Below are positions 6,171 through 13,569 of a stretch of DNA of 13,569 nucleotides, piece by piece. The notes beneath the pieces were generated by a model, which was not told where the DNA came from, ran no database searches, and saw nothing but the letters and a program-made list of their open reading frames with translations. Location of the stretch: NCBI GenBank assembly GCA_947494085.1, contig CANLTP010000014.1, forward strand, positions 1 through 13,569, in the 5' to 3' direction. A program made the position numbers and the translations under genes. Source of the stretch: Actinomycetota bacterium. Its GTDB lineage: Bacteria > Actinomycetota > Actinomycetes > Nanopelagicales > Nanopelagicaceae. The first letter of the stretch is position 1. The number at the start of each line of letters is the position of its first letter.

Positions 6171-7727
6171 TCAATTAGAGATTCCGTATTTGCGTTTATA
6201 TGCTCGCCAAGTAGTAGCCCATTTAGCAGGATCACTTAAATTAGTTGAATTCTGCTTATGAACAACTTGGTTATGTGGTGAAGTCTTAACTAACTCTGGA
6301 TTAGTTCTAGCCTCATTGCATACAGTCTCTAGAACATCGATCCAGTAATCGATATCTTCAACCGACCACAATTCACCAGCTTCAGGAGTGAATGGCTCAG
6401 GAATAAACCAAGGTTCGTGGCTTAGCCAGTAGGCATCTACGCCAAAGTCAGTCATTCGATTTTGAACATCGAAAACCGAAACTCCAGTATCCGCAGTTAA
6501 TTCACCCAAGCTGTATCTAGTCATCTCGAGGCGACGACCTTTAACATCTGGCATACCTTTGGTGATTCCAGGAATCTCAAGAAGTCTTTTCTCCATATAG
6601 TTATTAGCAAGAACTGAGATGTTTGCGGCGTCACGTAAACCTTCGATGCCCATAGATCTAGTCCAAGAGTAAGCACGAATGACTGTTGGAATGTTTCCCA
6701 AGAATTCACGGATACGGCCAACACTATGTTCGCCACCCTCTTTAAGGTAGAAACTTCCATCAGAATTTGTTTCTACAGTTGGACCAGCTAGGAATGGAAT
6801 CAATTTTTCGTTACAACCGTAAGCACCGACAGCAGGACCGCCGCCGCCCTTTGGACCACCAAAAGTTTTATGCAACATATACATACAGGCATCGAAACCG
6901 ATATCTGCTGCACGAATACGAGTCATTACGCCATTGAAATTTGCGTGATCATAGAAACATAATCCGCCAGCATCATGAACAATCTTTACCCACTCTTTGA
7001 TATGTGGATTATAAATTCCAATATCATCTGGGTTGTTTACCATCAGAGCAGCGGTGCGATTGGAAACAACGGCCTTTAGCGCTTCAACTGAAGGAAATCC
7101 GTCATCTTCAAGAGGTAGTGTGATGATTTTAAATCCGGCAGCAGCTGCAGTAGCTGGATTACATGGGTGTGCTTGGGCAGTTGTGATGATTTCATTTCGT
7201 TGCTCTAGTTCACCACGTGATGCGTGATATGCGCGAGTCATGCAAGCTTGAGTGTATGCAGCGTCTGCGCCACCACCTGCTTGAAACACGAACTTATCAA
7301 GACCAGATAGTTTGCGAAGTAGATGATCAAAGCGATCAACAACTTCCAAGATACCTTGCATGGTCTCTGGATCTTGATGTGGGTGCATTTCTGCGACAAA
7401 TGGTTGGTAAACAATTCGCTCATTTACTCTTGGGTTGTATTTCATGGTGCAAGTACCGAACAAGCTGATACCCATCATGCCTAGTGTTTGTTGAGATAAA
7501 TGTAAGTAATGACGCTGGACTTCGAACTCTGAAAGTTCAGGAAGATTAAGTGGATTGGCTCGCTTCATTCCTGCTGGCAATAGATCGAGCGCATTACCAA
7601 CGGTTTCAGCAATTTTCGATTCAGTCTTTGGCGCAATTGATCCACGGCGACCGCTCTGACCCATCTGCATCACAAGTGGTTCGTCCCAAACCGGTGCGTG
7701 ATACTTGCGAATCTTTGACTTAATCAT
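6171..7727 (-). CDS. Divergent glycine dehydrogenase (decarboxylating) subunit 2-like protein
   Basis: This PLP-dependent protein of the GcvPB family has 518 residues, close to family length. Conserved elements are SGRRG (25-29), SLFGTCTMKYNP (88-99), the YDHANFN stretch with Asp260, and the PLP-binding lysine Lys287 in LHKTF, followed by a GGGG loop. In canonical GcvPB, as I recall it, the corresponding motifs read AGAHGEL or GAQGEY, SAHGTNPAS, TNPNTLG, DGANxNA and PHGGGGPG. Here they read GGGADAAY (151-158), QAHPCNPAT (185-193), NNPDDIG (231-237), DHANFNG (260-266) and PKGGGGPA (292-299). The scaffold and the PLP lysine are kept, but the substrate pocket has been rebuilt. The ATG overlaps the TGA of the subunit 1 gene (ATGA) behind a full AGGAGGT site. 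Glycine may well not be its substrate. Confidence 0.88.
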   Translation of the reverse strand: MIKSKIRKYHAPVWDEPLVMQMGQSGRRGSIAPKTESKIAETVGNALDLLPAGMKRANPLNLPELSEFEVQRHYLHLSQQTLGMMGISLFGTCTMKYNPRVNERIVYQPFVAEMHPHQDPETMQGILEVVDRFDHLLRKLSGLDKFVFQAGGGADAAYTQACMTRAYHASRGELEQRNEIITTAQAHPCNPATAAAAGFKIITLPLEDDGFPSVEALKAVVSNRTAALMVNNPDDIGIYNPHIKEWVKIVHDAGGLCFYDHANFNGVMTRIRAADIGFDACMYMLHKTFGGPKGGGGPAVGAYGCNEKLIPFLAGPTVETNSDGSFYLKEGGEHSVGRIREFLGNIPTVIRAYSWTRSMGIEGLRDAANISVLANNYMEKRLLEIPGITKGMPDVKGRRLEMTRYSLGELTADTGVSVFDVQNRMTDFGVDAYWLSHEPWFIPEPFTPEAGELWSVEDIDYWIDVLETVCNEARTNPELVKTSPHNQVVHKQNSTNLSDPAKWATTWRAYKRKYGISN

Positions 7728-9139
7728 TTTGCTACCTCCTCCAATGCAGACACTAAGGAATCTAAATCTTCCAAGGTGTGAATCTCGGTTACGCAGTAAA
7801 GCGCAGATTGTCCTAAGTTAGGGAAGTCTTTCGATAGATCTTTTCCGCCAAAAATCTTCTTTGCTAGAAGTGATTTATTAATTTCAGATACTTTTTTCTT
7901 AGTGCCATCAAAATTAACAACGAATTCTTTGAAGAAGCCTGAAGGCCAAGTGACAGATACACCTGGAATCTCTGCAATCTTCTTAGCTGCGTAATGACTG
8001 CGCTGGAGAATTGTCTTACCGATTTCGGCAAAGCCATTTGGTCCAAGTAATGACATGTAAGTTGCATTTGCAACAGTCCAGAGATAAACCGAGTTACCGG
8101 TCCAATCCTTGCCGTGCTCTCGAGATCCGTATGAAGATTGTTCGAAGAGGGTTAGGCCAAATGCCATTTCACCTGGCTCAGAAGTTCCGGTCAAACTTAC
8201 TTGAAGCGTTGGGTATTCGTGGGCATATTTTTCATCGTCCCTTGTTGCGATAAATCCACCAACGCCACCACCAGCATTCATATGAACACCTAATGGTTGA
8301 GTCGTTCCAACAACAATATCTGCGCCATATTCGCTAGGGGATGGCAGAACGCCAAGCGAGATTGGATCTACGCCAATGATGACTTCTGCGCCAGCATCAT
8401 GGGCAATCTTGGAAATCTCTTTAGCTTCACTTTCAATTACGCCCAAATAATTAGGGTTATCGAAGTAGACAGAAGATACATCTTTGGAAATCTTCGCCTT
8501 TAGATCATCGATCTTAATGCGACCAGTTTTTGCATCGGTATCGACCATTACAATTTCAAGATAACCATCTAATTCTGGGTATCCGCAATAGGTTTTGAAA
8601 ACTGCCAGACGTTCTGGATCAATTGAAGATTGAACTAACACTTTGCCGCGCTTATTTATTCTTGCAGCCATGCGAATCGCGTGACCGCCTGCTGTTCCAA
8701 AGCTATAGAGCGGTAGACCAACGAATTCCATTCCTACTAATTCACCGATCTGGCTCTGGAATTCAAACCAGACTTGATTTCGACCTTGATCAGAAGAAGG
8801 AGTTCCCCAAACCGGAGTTAGAAACTCAGTTCTTGTAACCATTTCATCGCAAATAGCTGGAACGTAATGTTGCCAGCATCCGGCTCCAAGGAAATTTAGG
8901 TTCTCTTCGGCAGTTGCATTCTTTCTAAGAATTCTTGTTAGATGCTTGTAGAGCGCCGCTTCGGAGGGAATTTGTGGATCGAAATTCCAGTCGCCCTTAA
9001 AAACATGATCTTTTGGAATCTGTTCAAATAGCTCGTCAATGTCGGTTACGTTCGCAACCTTTAGTAGCTCATTGAAACTTGCTTCCGCAGAGTTCGCCAT
9101 AAAAGGATGGGGAGTTGGCAGGTCTTTATTCTTTTCCAT
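7724..9139 (-). CDS. Divergent glycine dehydrogenase (decarboxylating) subunit 1-like protein
   Basis: This partner of the subunit 2-like protein belongs to the GcvPA family and has 471 residues. Fold-level signatures are present: FLGAG (83-87), HYVP (91-94), VDPISLGVLPSPSEYGADIVVG (257-278) and SLLGPNGF. Three motifs I recall as strongly conserved in true GcvPA are replaced: the TPYQ-E-SQG stretch after the EF pair reads TPVWGTPSSDQG (108-119), the YDGATAAAEA stretch reads YSFGTAGGHA (145-154), and the REKATSNICTNQ stretch reads REHGKDWTGNS (340-350). In two-subunit P-proteins the A subunit lacks the PLP lysine and completes the active site, so these changes point to altered chemistry or substrate. 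The ATG at 9139 has GGGAAG five bases upstream. It overlaps subunit 2 by four bases and follows the NAD-kinase-like gene by 30 bp. Confidence 0.85.
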   Translation of the reverse strand: MEKNKDLPTPHPFMANSAEASFNELLKVANVTDIDELFEQIPKDHVFKGDWNFDPQIPSEAALYKHLTRILRKNATAEENLNFLGAGCWQHYVPAICDEMVTRTEFLTPVWGTPSSDQGRNQVWFEFQSQIGELVGMEFVGLPLYSFGTAGGHAIRMAARINKRGKVLVQSSIDPERLAVFKTYCGYPELDGYLEIVMVDTDAKTGRIKIDDLKAKISKDVSSVYFDNPNYLGVIESEAKEISKIAHDAGAEVIIGVDPISLGVLPSPSEYGADIVVGTTQPLGVHMNAGGGVGGFIATRDDEKYAHEYPTLQVSLTGTSEPGEMAFGLTLFEQSSYGSREHGKDWTGNSVYLWTVANATYMSLLGPNGFAEIGKTILQRSHYAAKKIAEIPGVSVTWPSGFFKEFVVNFDGTKKKVSEINKSLLAKKIFGGKDLSKDFPNLGQSALYCVTEIHTLEDLDSLVSALEEVAK

Positions 9140-9169
9140 CGTTACTTCCCTTTCAGTTCTGCGAACATA

Positions 9170-10357
9170 TCAACTGGCCTTAACGCTATTTGGAGCAAAT
9201 CCCGATGAGACAACTTTACATACTAGGGTTCGATTTTTCGCTACGTGAACTTGAATAAAATCTGGGAATAGCTTCTCGGAAAGAGCATCGTCGAAGTCCA
9301 CGTAAAGCCGGGTCGGAACGGTCCCGGTCATTTTGCTGGCGCTCGCTAACACAAATGAATTCTCTGCCCCAATACGAGACATGACCTCGTAGCTCAACTG
9401 TTGATTGCCTCTGCCCAGTAAGAACCCTTGCCCACCGATTACGCCAAGAAATATAAAGGGCCCCATAACTTTTGAATGAGAACTTATAAGTCCAAGAATC
9501 TGGCTTTCGTCTAAATCTTTTCCAATGAGTTTGCCGTTAAAGAGCGCATCTACTCCGGCAAGTGAGTGACCTGAATCAGTAACACCTAATTCATTTAAGA
9601 TTAATTTGGCACTTCTGCCAGGGCCGAAAAAGTAGAGGCGATCATTAGAAATCTCAGCAGCCAAATGTTTTGCTAGCTCGGCGAGTGCAACATCGCTACT
9701 TGCATTGGAATTAACCTTAGGACTGGTTATCTTGCTTGGTGCTGAAAAGGTTTTAGCACTGCCAAAGTAGTGGGATTGAGAGTAATCAAGTTGCGAATCT
9801 GTAAGATCTAAAATCTCAGTATTAGCAAACACTAATTCTTTTCCACTTTCAATCGAAGCAATCGCATCCAGAAGAATCTCGGCTGCTTCTTCTGGATAAT
9901 TTGCAAAGACGCCACTTCGCATCTTCACTCCAGCTGGAATTCCCAAGATTGGAATGGATTCGCCAACAACTGAGAAAATATCCCGAGCAGTTCCATCTCC
10001 ACCAGCGAAGAGAATTACATCAACGCTCTTTGCCATGAAAGCGAGTGCTGCGCTTTGGGTATCCGCTGAAGTTGTTTCTAAACCGCTGCCTTCGCCGACT
10101 ATTTCAAAGGGAAGATTGAAAGATTCAAGGACTTCTGCGCCCATCTTGCCTGCTGGCGCAAAGAATGAAATTTTCGAAGCTTGGGGGAGTAGAGATTTAA
10201 TTGCTCTCTGGGTTCGCTCAGTTGAAACTACTTTCGCCCCTAGATCTTTGGCACGTTGTAGAAGCGAGTCATCAGTTCCATGCAGGCCAACTTTGCCACC
10301 CATACCGGCAATTGGATTTATCAATAATCCAATCTTTAGCTTCCCCTGCTTTTGCAT
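9170..10357 (-). CDS. ATP-NAD kinase family protein, AcoX type
   Basis: This 395-residue protein belongs to the long, AcoX-like branch of the NAD/diacylglycerol kinase superfamily. It shows NPIAGMGG (14-21), APAGKMG (67-73), TTSADT (95-100), the nucleotide-kinase motif GGDGT (119-123) followed by ARD, and GIPAGVKMRSGVFA (139-152), a stretch typical of the AcoX group. The C-terminal part contains FFGPG, LAGVDAL and GGQGFLLGRGNQQLS, as expected for the extra domain. AcoX proteins are found beside acetoin dehydrogenase operons, where their job is not well settled. Here the gene sits between the aminotransferase (TAATAA then ATG, one base after the second TAA) and the GcvPA-like gene. A role in supplying NADP or in phosphorylating an intermediate are both open. 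The ribosome site is weak, so coupling to the upstream gene is likely. Confidence 0.85.
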   Translation of the reverse strand: MQKQGKLKIGLLINPIAGMGGKVGLHGTDDSLLQRAKDLGAKVVSTERTQRAIKSLLPQASKISFFAPAGKMGAEVLESFNLPFEIVGEGSGLETTSADTQSAALAFMAKSVDVILFAGGDGTARDIFSVVGESIPILGIPAGVKMRSGVFANYPEEAAEILLDAIASIESGKELVFANTEILDLTDSQLDYSQSHYFGSAKTFSAPSKITSPKVNSNASSDVALAELAKHLAAEISNDRLYFFGPGRSAKLILNELGVTDSGHSLAGVDALFNGKLIGKDLDESQILGLISSHSKVMGPFIFLGVIGGQGFLLGRGNQQLSYEVMSRIGAENSFVLASASKMTGTVPTRLYVDFDDALSEKLFPDFIQVHVAKNRTLVCKVVSSGFAPNSVKAS

Positions 10358-10360
10358 TTA

Positions 10361-11746
10361 TTACATGCGTCCGATTTCTTTGGCTACTTCATCAACTGCT
10401 TTGCGAACAGTTTTCACCATAATCTCTAATTCGGAATCAGTAACAATAAACGGTGGTGAAAATGCAACGGTATCTGCCGCAGGAAGTGCTCGAGTAATTA
10501 CGCCTAATTCCATTGAGCGCTTAGCAACTCTTGGCGCAATCTTGAGCGAAGGATCAAAAGCTTCTGGCTTGTCGCGATTTGCAACTAATTCGACTGCGCC
10601 AATTAAGCCTTGACCGCGAATTTCGCCAACAAGTGGATGGTCTGCAAAATAAGTTTGTAGAAGTTGGTGGAGAAGAACTCCTTGCTTCGCAGCCATACCA
10701 ACATAGTTATCGCGTTCGACAATCTCTAAAGTTTTCAGTGCGCAAGCAGCGGCTAATGGATGTGCGGAATATGTATAACCGTGACCGAAGGCACCATATT
10801 TTTCACTGCCATCACGAATTACGCTCCAAACTTTCTCAGAAACAATCGATCCAGAGAGTGGAACGTAGGCCGAAGTTAAACCCTTGGCAATTGTTATTAA
10901 ATCTGGCTCCATGCCAACAACGCTGGTTCCAAACATCTGCCCAAGGCGACCAAATGCAGTTACAACTTCATCTGCAATTAACAGAACATCATATTTCTTC
11001 AATACCTTCTGAATTGCTGGGAAATATTCGCTAGGAGGAACAATCACGCCACCAGCTCCTTGCACAGGTTCAGCAATAAATGCTGCAACTGTGTCTGGAC
11101 CTTCATTGATGATCATGGTTTCTAATTCATCAGCCAGAGTCTGTGAGAACTCGGCATCTGTTGCGCCAGGTGCTTTCTCCCATAGTCGGTGTGGTGGACG
11201 GACGTGTCTAATCATTGGGAGCGGTAAATCAAATCCCTGATGCAGATTTGATAATCCAGTTAGTCCAGCAGATAGGACAGTTACACCGTGATATCCACGA
11301 TGTCGAGAAATAATTTTCTTCTTATTTGGTCTTCCAAGTGCATTGTTATAAAACCAAATAATTTTTGCGTGGGTATCGTTCGCATCTGATCCGCTGTTAC
11401 CAAAGAAAACTTTCGACATTGGAACTGGACACATATTAATTATTCGCTCTGAAAGTTGAGCAGCTAAGTCGGTGCTCATTCCAGAGAAGGTATGGTAATA
11501 AGAGAGCTTTTTAACCTGATCATGAATAGTGTCAGCAAGTTCAGTATTGCCGTAGCCAAGATTTACACACCATAAACCGGCCATAGCATCGAGAAATTTA
11601 TTGCCTTCGCTATCCGTTAGCGTCGAACCTTTTCCCTCAACGATAATTTTTCCACCAGTTGATTCGTGCGACTTCAGCGCAGTAAATGGATGGAAAAAGA
11701 AGCTAGTATCTTTTTCGGTAAGTGAAAGTCCCGAATCTTTGCTCAT
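10361..11746 (-). CDS. Class III (omega-type) PLP-dependent aminotransferase
   Basis: This fold-type I aminotransferase moves an amino group, usually from an omega-amino compound, to pyruvate or a similar acceptor. From the ATG at 11746 it has 461 residues. Key features are AMAGLWCVNLGYG near residue 54, NSGSDAND (G119-S120, phosphate binding), the YHG triad (152-154), EPVQGAGGVIVPP, ADEVVTAFGR (Asp259, which contacts the PLP nitrogen) and the PLP lysine Lys288 in AKGL. HPF near the N-terminus and GLWCVN resemble SpuC/taurine-pyruvate-type transaminases, but substrate cannot be fixed from this. The alternative GTG at 11758 has AAGG directly abutting it, whereas AAGGGTGG lies at a proper distance from the ATG at 11746. 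It is the first gene of the operon and probably performs the entry deamination. Confidence 0.9.
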   Translation of the reverse strand: MSKDSGLSLTEKDTSFFFHPFTALKSHESTGGKIIVEGKGSTLTDSEGNKFLDAMAGLWCVNLGYGNTELADTIHDQVKKLSYYHTFSGMSTDLAAQLSERIINMCPVPMSKVFFGNSGSDANDTHAKIIWFYNNALGRPNKKKIISRHRGYHGVTVLSAGLTGLSNLHQGFDLPLPMIRHVRPPHRLWEKAPGATDAEFSQTLADELETMIINEGPDTVAAFIAEPVQGAGGVIVPPSEYFPAIQKVLKKYDVLLIADEVVTAFGRLGQMFGTSVVGMEPDLITIAKGLTSAYVPLSGSIVSEKVWSVIRDGSEKYGAFGHGYTYSAHPLAAACALKTLEIVERDNYVGMAAKQGVLLHQLLQTYFADHPLVGEIRGQGLIGAVELVANRDKPEAFDPSLKIAPRVAKRSMELGVITRALPAADTVAFSPPFIVTDSELEIMVKTVRKAVDEVAKEIGRM

Positions 11747-11768
11747 TGAAATTGCCACCCTTATTTGT

Positions 11769-11805
11769 TCGCTATGCGTAAATTCGACTAATTCAAATCT
11801 AGCGA
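11769..11805. promoter_or_regulatory. Candidate operator: spaced inverted repeat upstream of aminotransferase operon
   Basis: In the gap between the IclR gene and the aminotransferase gene, TCGCTA (11769-11774) and TAGCGA (11800-11805) form a perfect 6-bp inverted repeat. The centres are 31 bp apart, about three helical turns. It lies just upstream of the aminotransferase start, with the regulator gene immediately on the other side, which is where an IclR-family binding site would be expected. Between the arms the minus strand contains TTGAAT, a possible -35. A 6-bp repeat can arise by chance, so this is a candidate only. Confidence 0.3.
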
Positions 11806-11846
11806 CTCTATAAAGAGGTGTCTAGCCCATTTTGATAAAACTATTG

Positions 11847-12629
11847 TTATGACTGCATTGCAAGGGCTTTTTCGATGCCCTTTACGCTTTTTTGAAGTTT
11901 AGGCAGGAACTCGTTCTGCAGTTGATCAATGCTGACCCGCGACGCGTGAGCGCTTATATTTGCTGCAGCTAAGACTTTGCCATCTTTCCCGTGAATTGGA
12001 ACTGAGACAGATTCCAATCCCTCTTCTAACTCTTCGGAAACAATCGAATAACCATTCTTTCGAACGTCTTCAATAATAGTTCTAAGTTTTGCTTCTTCAA
12101 CCACAGTCTTAGAAGTTAACTTCTCTAATTTGGCATTGGCGAAATAGGAATCTATTTCAGCTGGTTTCATTGAAGCAAGCAAGACTCTTCCCATTGAAGT
12201 GCAATATGCCGGAAGTTGGGTACCGACCGCCAAGTTAATTGTCATGATGCGGTTTGCGGTCACACGACAGACGTAAATTACATTCTCGCCCTCAAGCACC
12301 GAGGCCGAACAGGATTCGCGTAAATCAGCTGATAATTCTTCAAGATGCATTTGCGCTGTCGATACCAAACTGAATGAAGATAGATAGGCATAACCAAGAG
12401 TTAACACCTGGGACTTCAAAAAGAAATGGCGTTCCGTGCTTCCTACATAGCCGAGAGCTTCGAGAGTTAGTAGAAACCTTCTTGCTGTAGCGCGGGTGTA
12501 TCCAGTTAGTTCGGCAACTTCAGAGAGAGTAAGTCTTGGATTTTCTTCGCTAAAGATTTTCATAATCACAAGACCGCGCCCTAGGGATTGCACGTAATCT
12601 TTAGATCTAGCTAAATCTTTCTCTTCCAC
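11847..12629 (-). CDS. IclR family transcriptional regulator, PcaR/PcaU/PobR-like
   Basis: This DNA-binding regulator has 260 residues, full length. The N-terminal winged helix-turn-helix covers about residues 12-72 (YVQSLGRGLVIM, then TLSEVAELTGYTRATARRFLLTLEALGYV). The IclR effector domain fills the rest, with YAYLSSFSL, VIYVCRV, YCTSMGRVLLAS and VSEELEEGLESVSVPIHGKDGKVLAAANISAHA. These stretches read like the PcaR/PcaU/PobR subgroup, which senses aromatic-pathway acids such as 3-oxoadipate or 4-hydroxybenzoate. That fits the CatI/CatJ-type transferase in the same window. The start is GTG at 12629 with AGGGAG four bases upstream. It lies 42 bp after the EamA gene and directly upstream of the aminotransferase operon, its most likely target. 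Effector identity and sign of regulation are inferred. Confidence 0.9.
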   Translation of the reverse strand: MEEKDLARSKDYVQSLGRGLVIMKIFSEENPRLTLSEVAELTGYTRATARRFLLTLEALGYVGSTERHFFLKSQVLTLGYAYLSSFSLVSTAQMHLEELSADLRESCSASVLEGENVIYVCRVTANRIMTINLAVGTQLPAYCTSMGRVLLASMKPAEIDSYFANAKLEKLTSKTVVEEAKLRTIIEDVRKNGYSIVSEELEEGLESVSVPIHGKDGKVLAAANISAHASRVSIDQLQNEFLPKLQKSVKGIEKALAMQS

Positions 12630-12671
12630 AAGTCTCCCTAAATAATTCCGATTTTGGTGGTAGAACGATAC

Positions 12672-13553
12672 TTAAATTGGTAGGGGTTGAGTACTCAATT
12701 TCTTCGATGTTGAAAGATAAATGCCCAGCATGATGATTGGGAAGCCGACAATCAAGCCCAGAGAAATTGATTCGTGCGCAAAGAGAACACCGATTGAAAT
12801 TGAGACGATTGGATTGGTGAAAGCTAGTAGTGCGATATTTTGCGGCCCGATTTCCTTAATTGCTTCAAGATAAATTATGAATCCAATTGCAGTGCAAAGT
12901 AGGGAGACAGCCAATGCTGCAATTACGTATCTAGTTTGCAGGCTGTCTGCCGGCCAACTCGATGCGCCAGGAGCAAACCAAATTGCGGAGGTAAAAATCA
13001 GGGCAACTGCAAGAACTCCTGATGTTGGAACTTCTGAAAGATGTCGTCGCACGATTCGTGGGCCATAGGCAAATCCCATAGTGCATAAAACAACAAGTAA
13101 AACTTTTCCTATCTCTGACTTACCAATTGCGGCATCAATTCCAATCAGAAATGCCACGCCAATAATTCCAGTTATAACTCCCGCGATTCGTGGCCGAGTA
13201 ATTGCGCTATGTTCACGTTCGATAAAGGCAAAAAGTAGAGCGAAAATTGGAATAGTCGCCATCAGCAAACCAACAACAGTGGTGTCAATGCTCTTCTGGG
13301 CATAACTAGTTAGCCACCAGGGAATTGTCATTTGCATTAGTGCGAAGACCAGGATCCAAGGCCACTTCTTTAGAGCAGCAAATAAAGTTTTCTGTTGCAT
13401 CGCATAGACAAGCATTACTAATCCGGCCAAAAGCGCGCGGATTAAAACGATACTGCTAGGTTGATATCTTTCTAGAAGAATCTTTGTGAAAATCCAGGGC
13501 AAGCCTCCGACGATGCTGCTACCTATAAAGAGTAATAAACCACGCCTACTCAT
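12672..13553 (-). CDS. EamA family (DMT superfamily) transporter
   Basis: This is a multi-pass membrane protein of 293 residues built from two EamA repeats (about residues 5-140 and 150-284), giving about ten predicted transmembrane helices. The first helix begins within ten residues of the start. Typical features are FTKILLERYQPSSIVLIRALLAG in the first repeat and AFTNPIVSISIGVLFAHE in the second. EamA proteins export or import amino acids and other small metabolites; direction and substrate cannot be read from sequence. The ATG at 13553 has only a weak ribosome site, and the frame stays open upstream to the window edge, so a start beyond the right edge is not excluded, although the protein already looks complete. 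The 42-bp gap to the IclR gene on the same strand suggests co-transcription. Confidence 0.88.
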   Translation of the reverse strand: MSRRGLLLFIGSSIVGGLPWIFTKILLERYQPSSIVLIRALLAGLVMLVYAMQQKTLFAALKKWPWILVFALMQMTIPWWLTSYAQKSIDTTVVGLLMATIPIFALLFAFIEREHSAITRPRIAGVITGIIGVAFLIGIDAAIGKSEIGKVLLVVLCTMGFAYGPRIVRRHLSEVPTSGVLAVALIFTSAIWFAPGASSWPADSLQTRYVIAALAVSLLCTAIGFIIYLEAIKEIGPQNIALLAFTNPIVSISIGVLFAHESISLGLIVGFPIIMLGIYLSTSKKLSTQPLPI

Positions 13554-13569
13554 TTGAAGATTCTTGAGC

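Noticed and set aside
6171..9139. Simple annotation as the standard glycine cleavage P-protein
   Set aside because: gcvT and gcvH are absent from the operon and multiple P-protein motifs are substituted, so a plain glycine decarboxylase call would overstate the evidence.
9954..10613. Long plus-strand open frame (219 codons) opposite the NAD-kinase-like and aminotransferase genes
   Set aside because: It has low-complexity Ser/Ala/Pro-rich composition, no recognisable domain, and lies antisense to two well-supported genes.
10579..11034. Plus-strand open frame of 151 codons inside the aminotransferase gene
   Set aside because: Its Gln/Arg/Leu-rich composition is typical of an antisense shadow, and it lies fully inside a gene with all catalytic motifs intact.
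1..13569. Defence system, mobile element, CRISPR array or tRNA
   Set aside because: No nuclease, transposase, integrase, regular repeat array or tRNA-like cloverleaf was recognised on either strand; all sizeable frames are metabolic, transport or regulatory genes.

Overview
The window looks like a compact, AT-leaning actinobacterial chromosome segment (GC in the low-to-mid 40s by eye). Intergenic gaps are tiny, operon ends are packed convergently, and ATG, GTG and TTG starts are mixed with AGGAG-type ribosome sites. The protein families (PcaR-type IclR regulator, CatI/CatJ-type CoA-transferase, split glycine-decarboxylase-like subunits) fit a streamlined planktonic actinobacterium such as the Nanopelagicales/acI type. 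That placement is inference; no rRNA or marker gene is present. I see no mobile element, tRNA, CRISPR array or phage gene.

Layout, left to right. (1) 1-1303, minus: a polar-amino-acid-type ABC importer, with the ATPase followed by a permease cut by the left edge. (2) 1527-1982, plus: a lone SnoaL/NTF2-fold protein that keeps dehydratase-type residues. (3) 1994-3512, minus: two tandem short-chain dehydrogenases. (4) 3587-5210, plus: both subunits of a 3-oxoacid CoA-transferase of the 3-oxoadipate (CatI/CatJ) type, divergent from the SDR pair across 74 bp. (5) 5212-11758, minus, transcribed right to left: class III aminotransferase, AcoX-type ATP-NAD kinase homologue, GcvPA-like and GcvPB-like subunits, and a lambda-crystallin/L-gulonate-dehydrogenase-type 3-hydroxyacid dehydrogenase. 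(6) 11847-12629, minus: a PcaR/PcaU/PobR-like IclR regulator. (7) 12672-13553, minus: an EamA (DMT) permease.

Read together, the window resembles a catabolic island for an amino-group-containing compound: uptake (ABC and/or EamA), deamination (class III aminotransferase), a PLP-dependent decarboxylase-like step, oxidation of hydroxy intermediates (3-hydroxyacid dehydrogenase, SDRs), possible dehydration (SnoaL-like protein), and CoA activation of a 3-oxoacid, with the IclR protein as likely regulator. The substrate cannot be named from sequence.

The most unusual element is the GcvPA/GcvPB-like pair. It keeps the PLP lysine and overall fold signatures but has replaced several motifs I recall as nearly invariant in true glycine decarboxylase. 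It sits in an operon without gcvT or gcvH, so it may be a neofunctionalised enzyme in an undescribed pathway.
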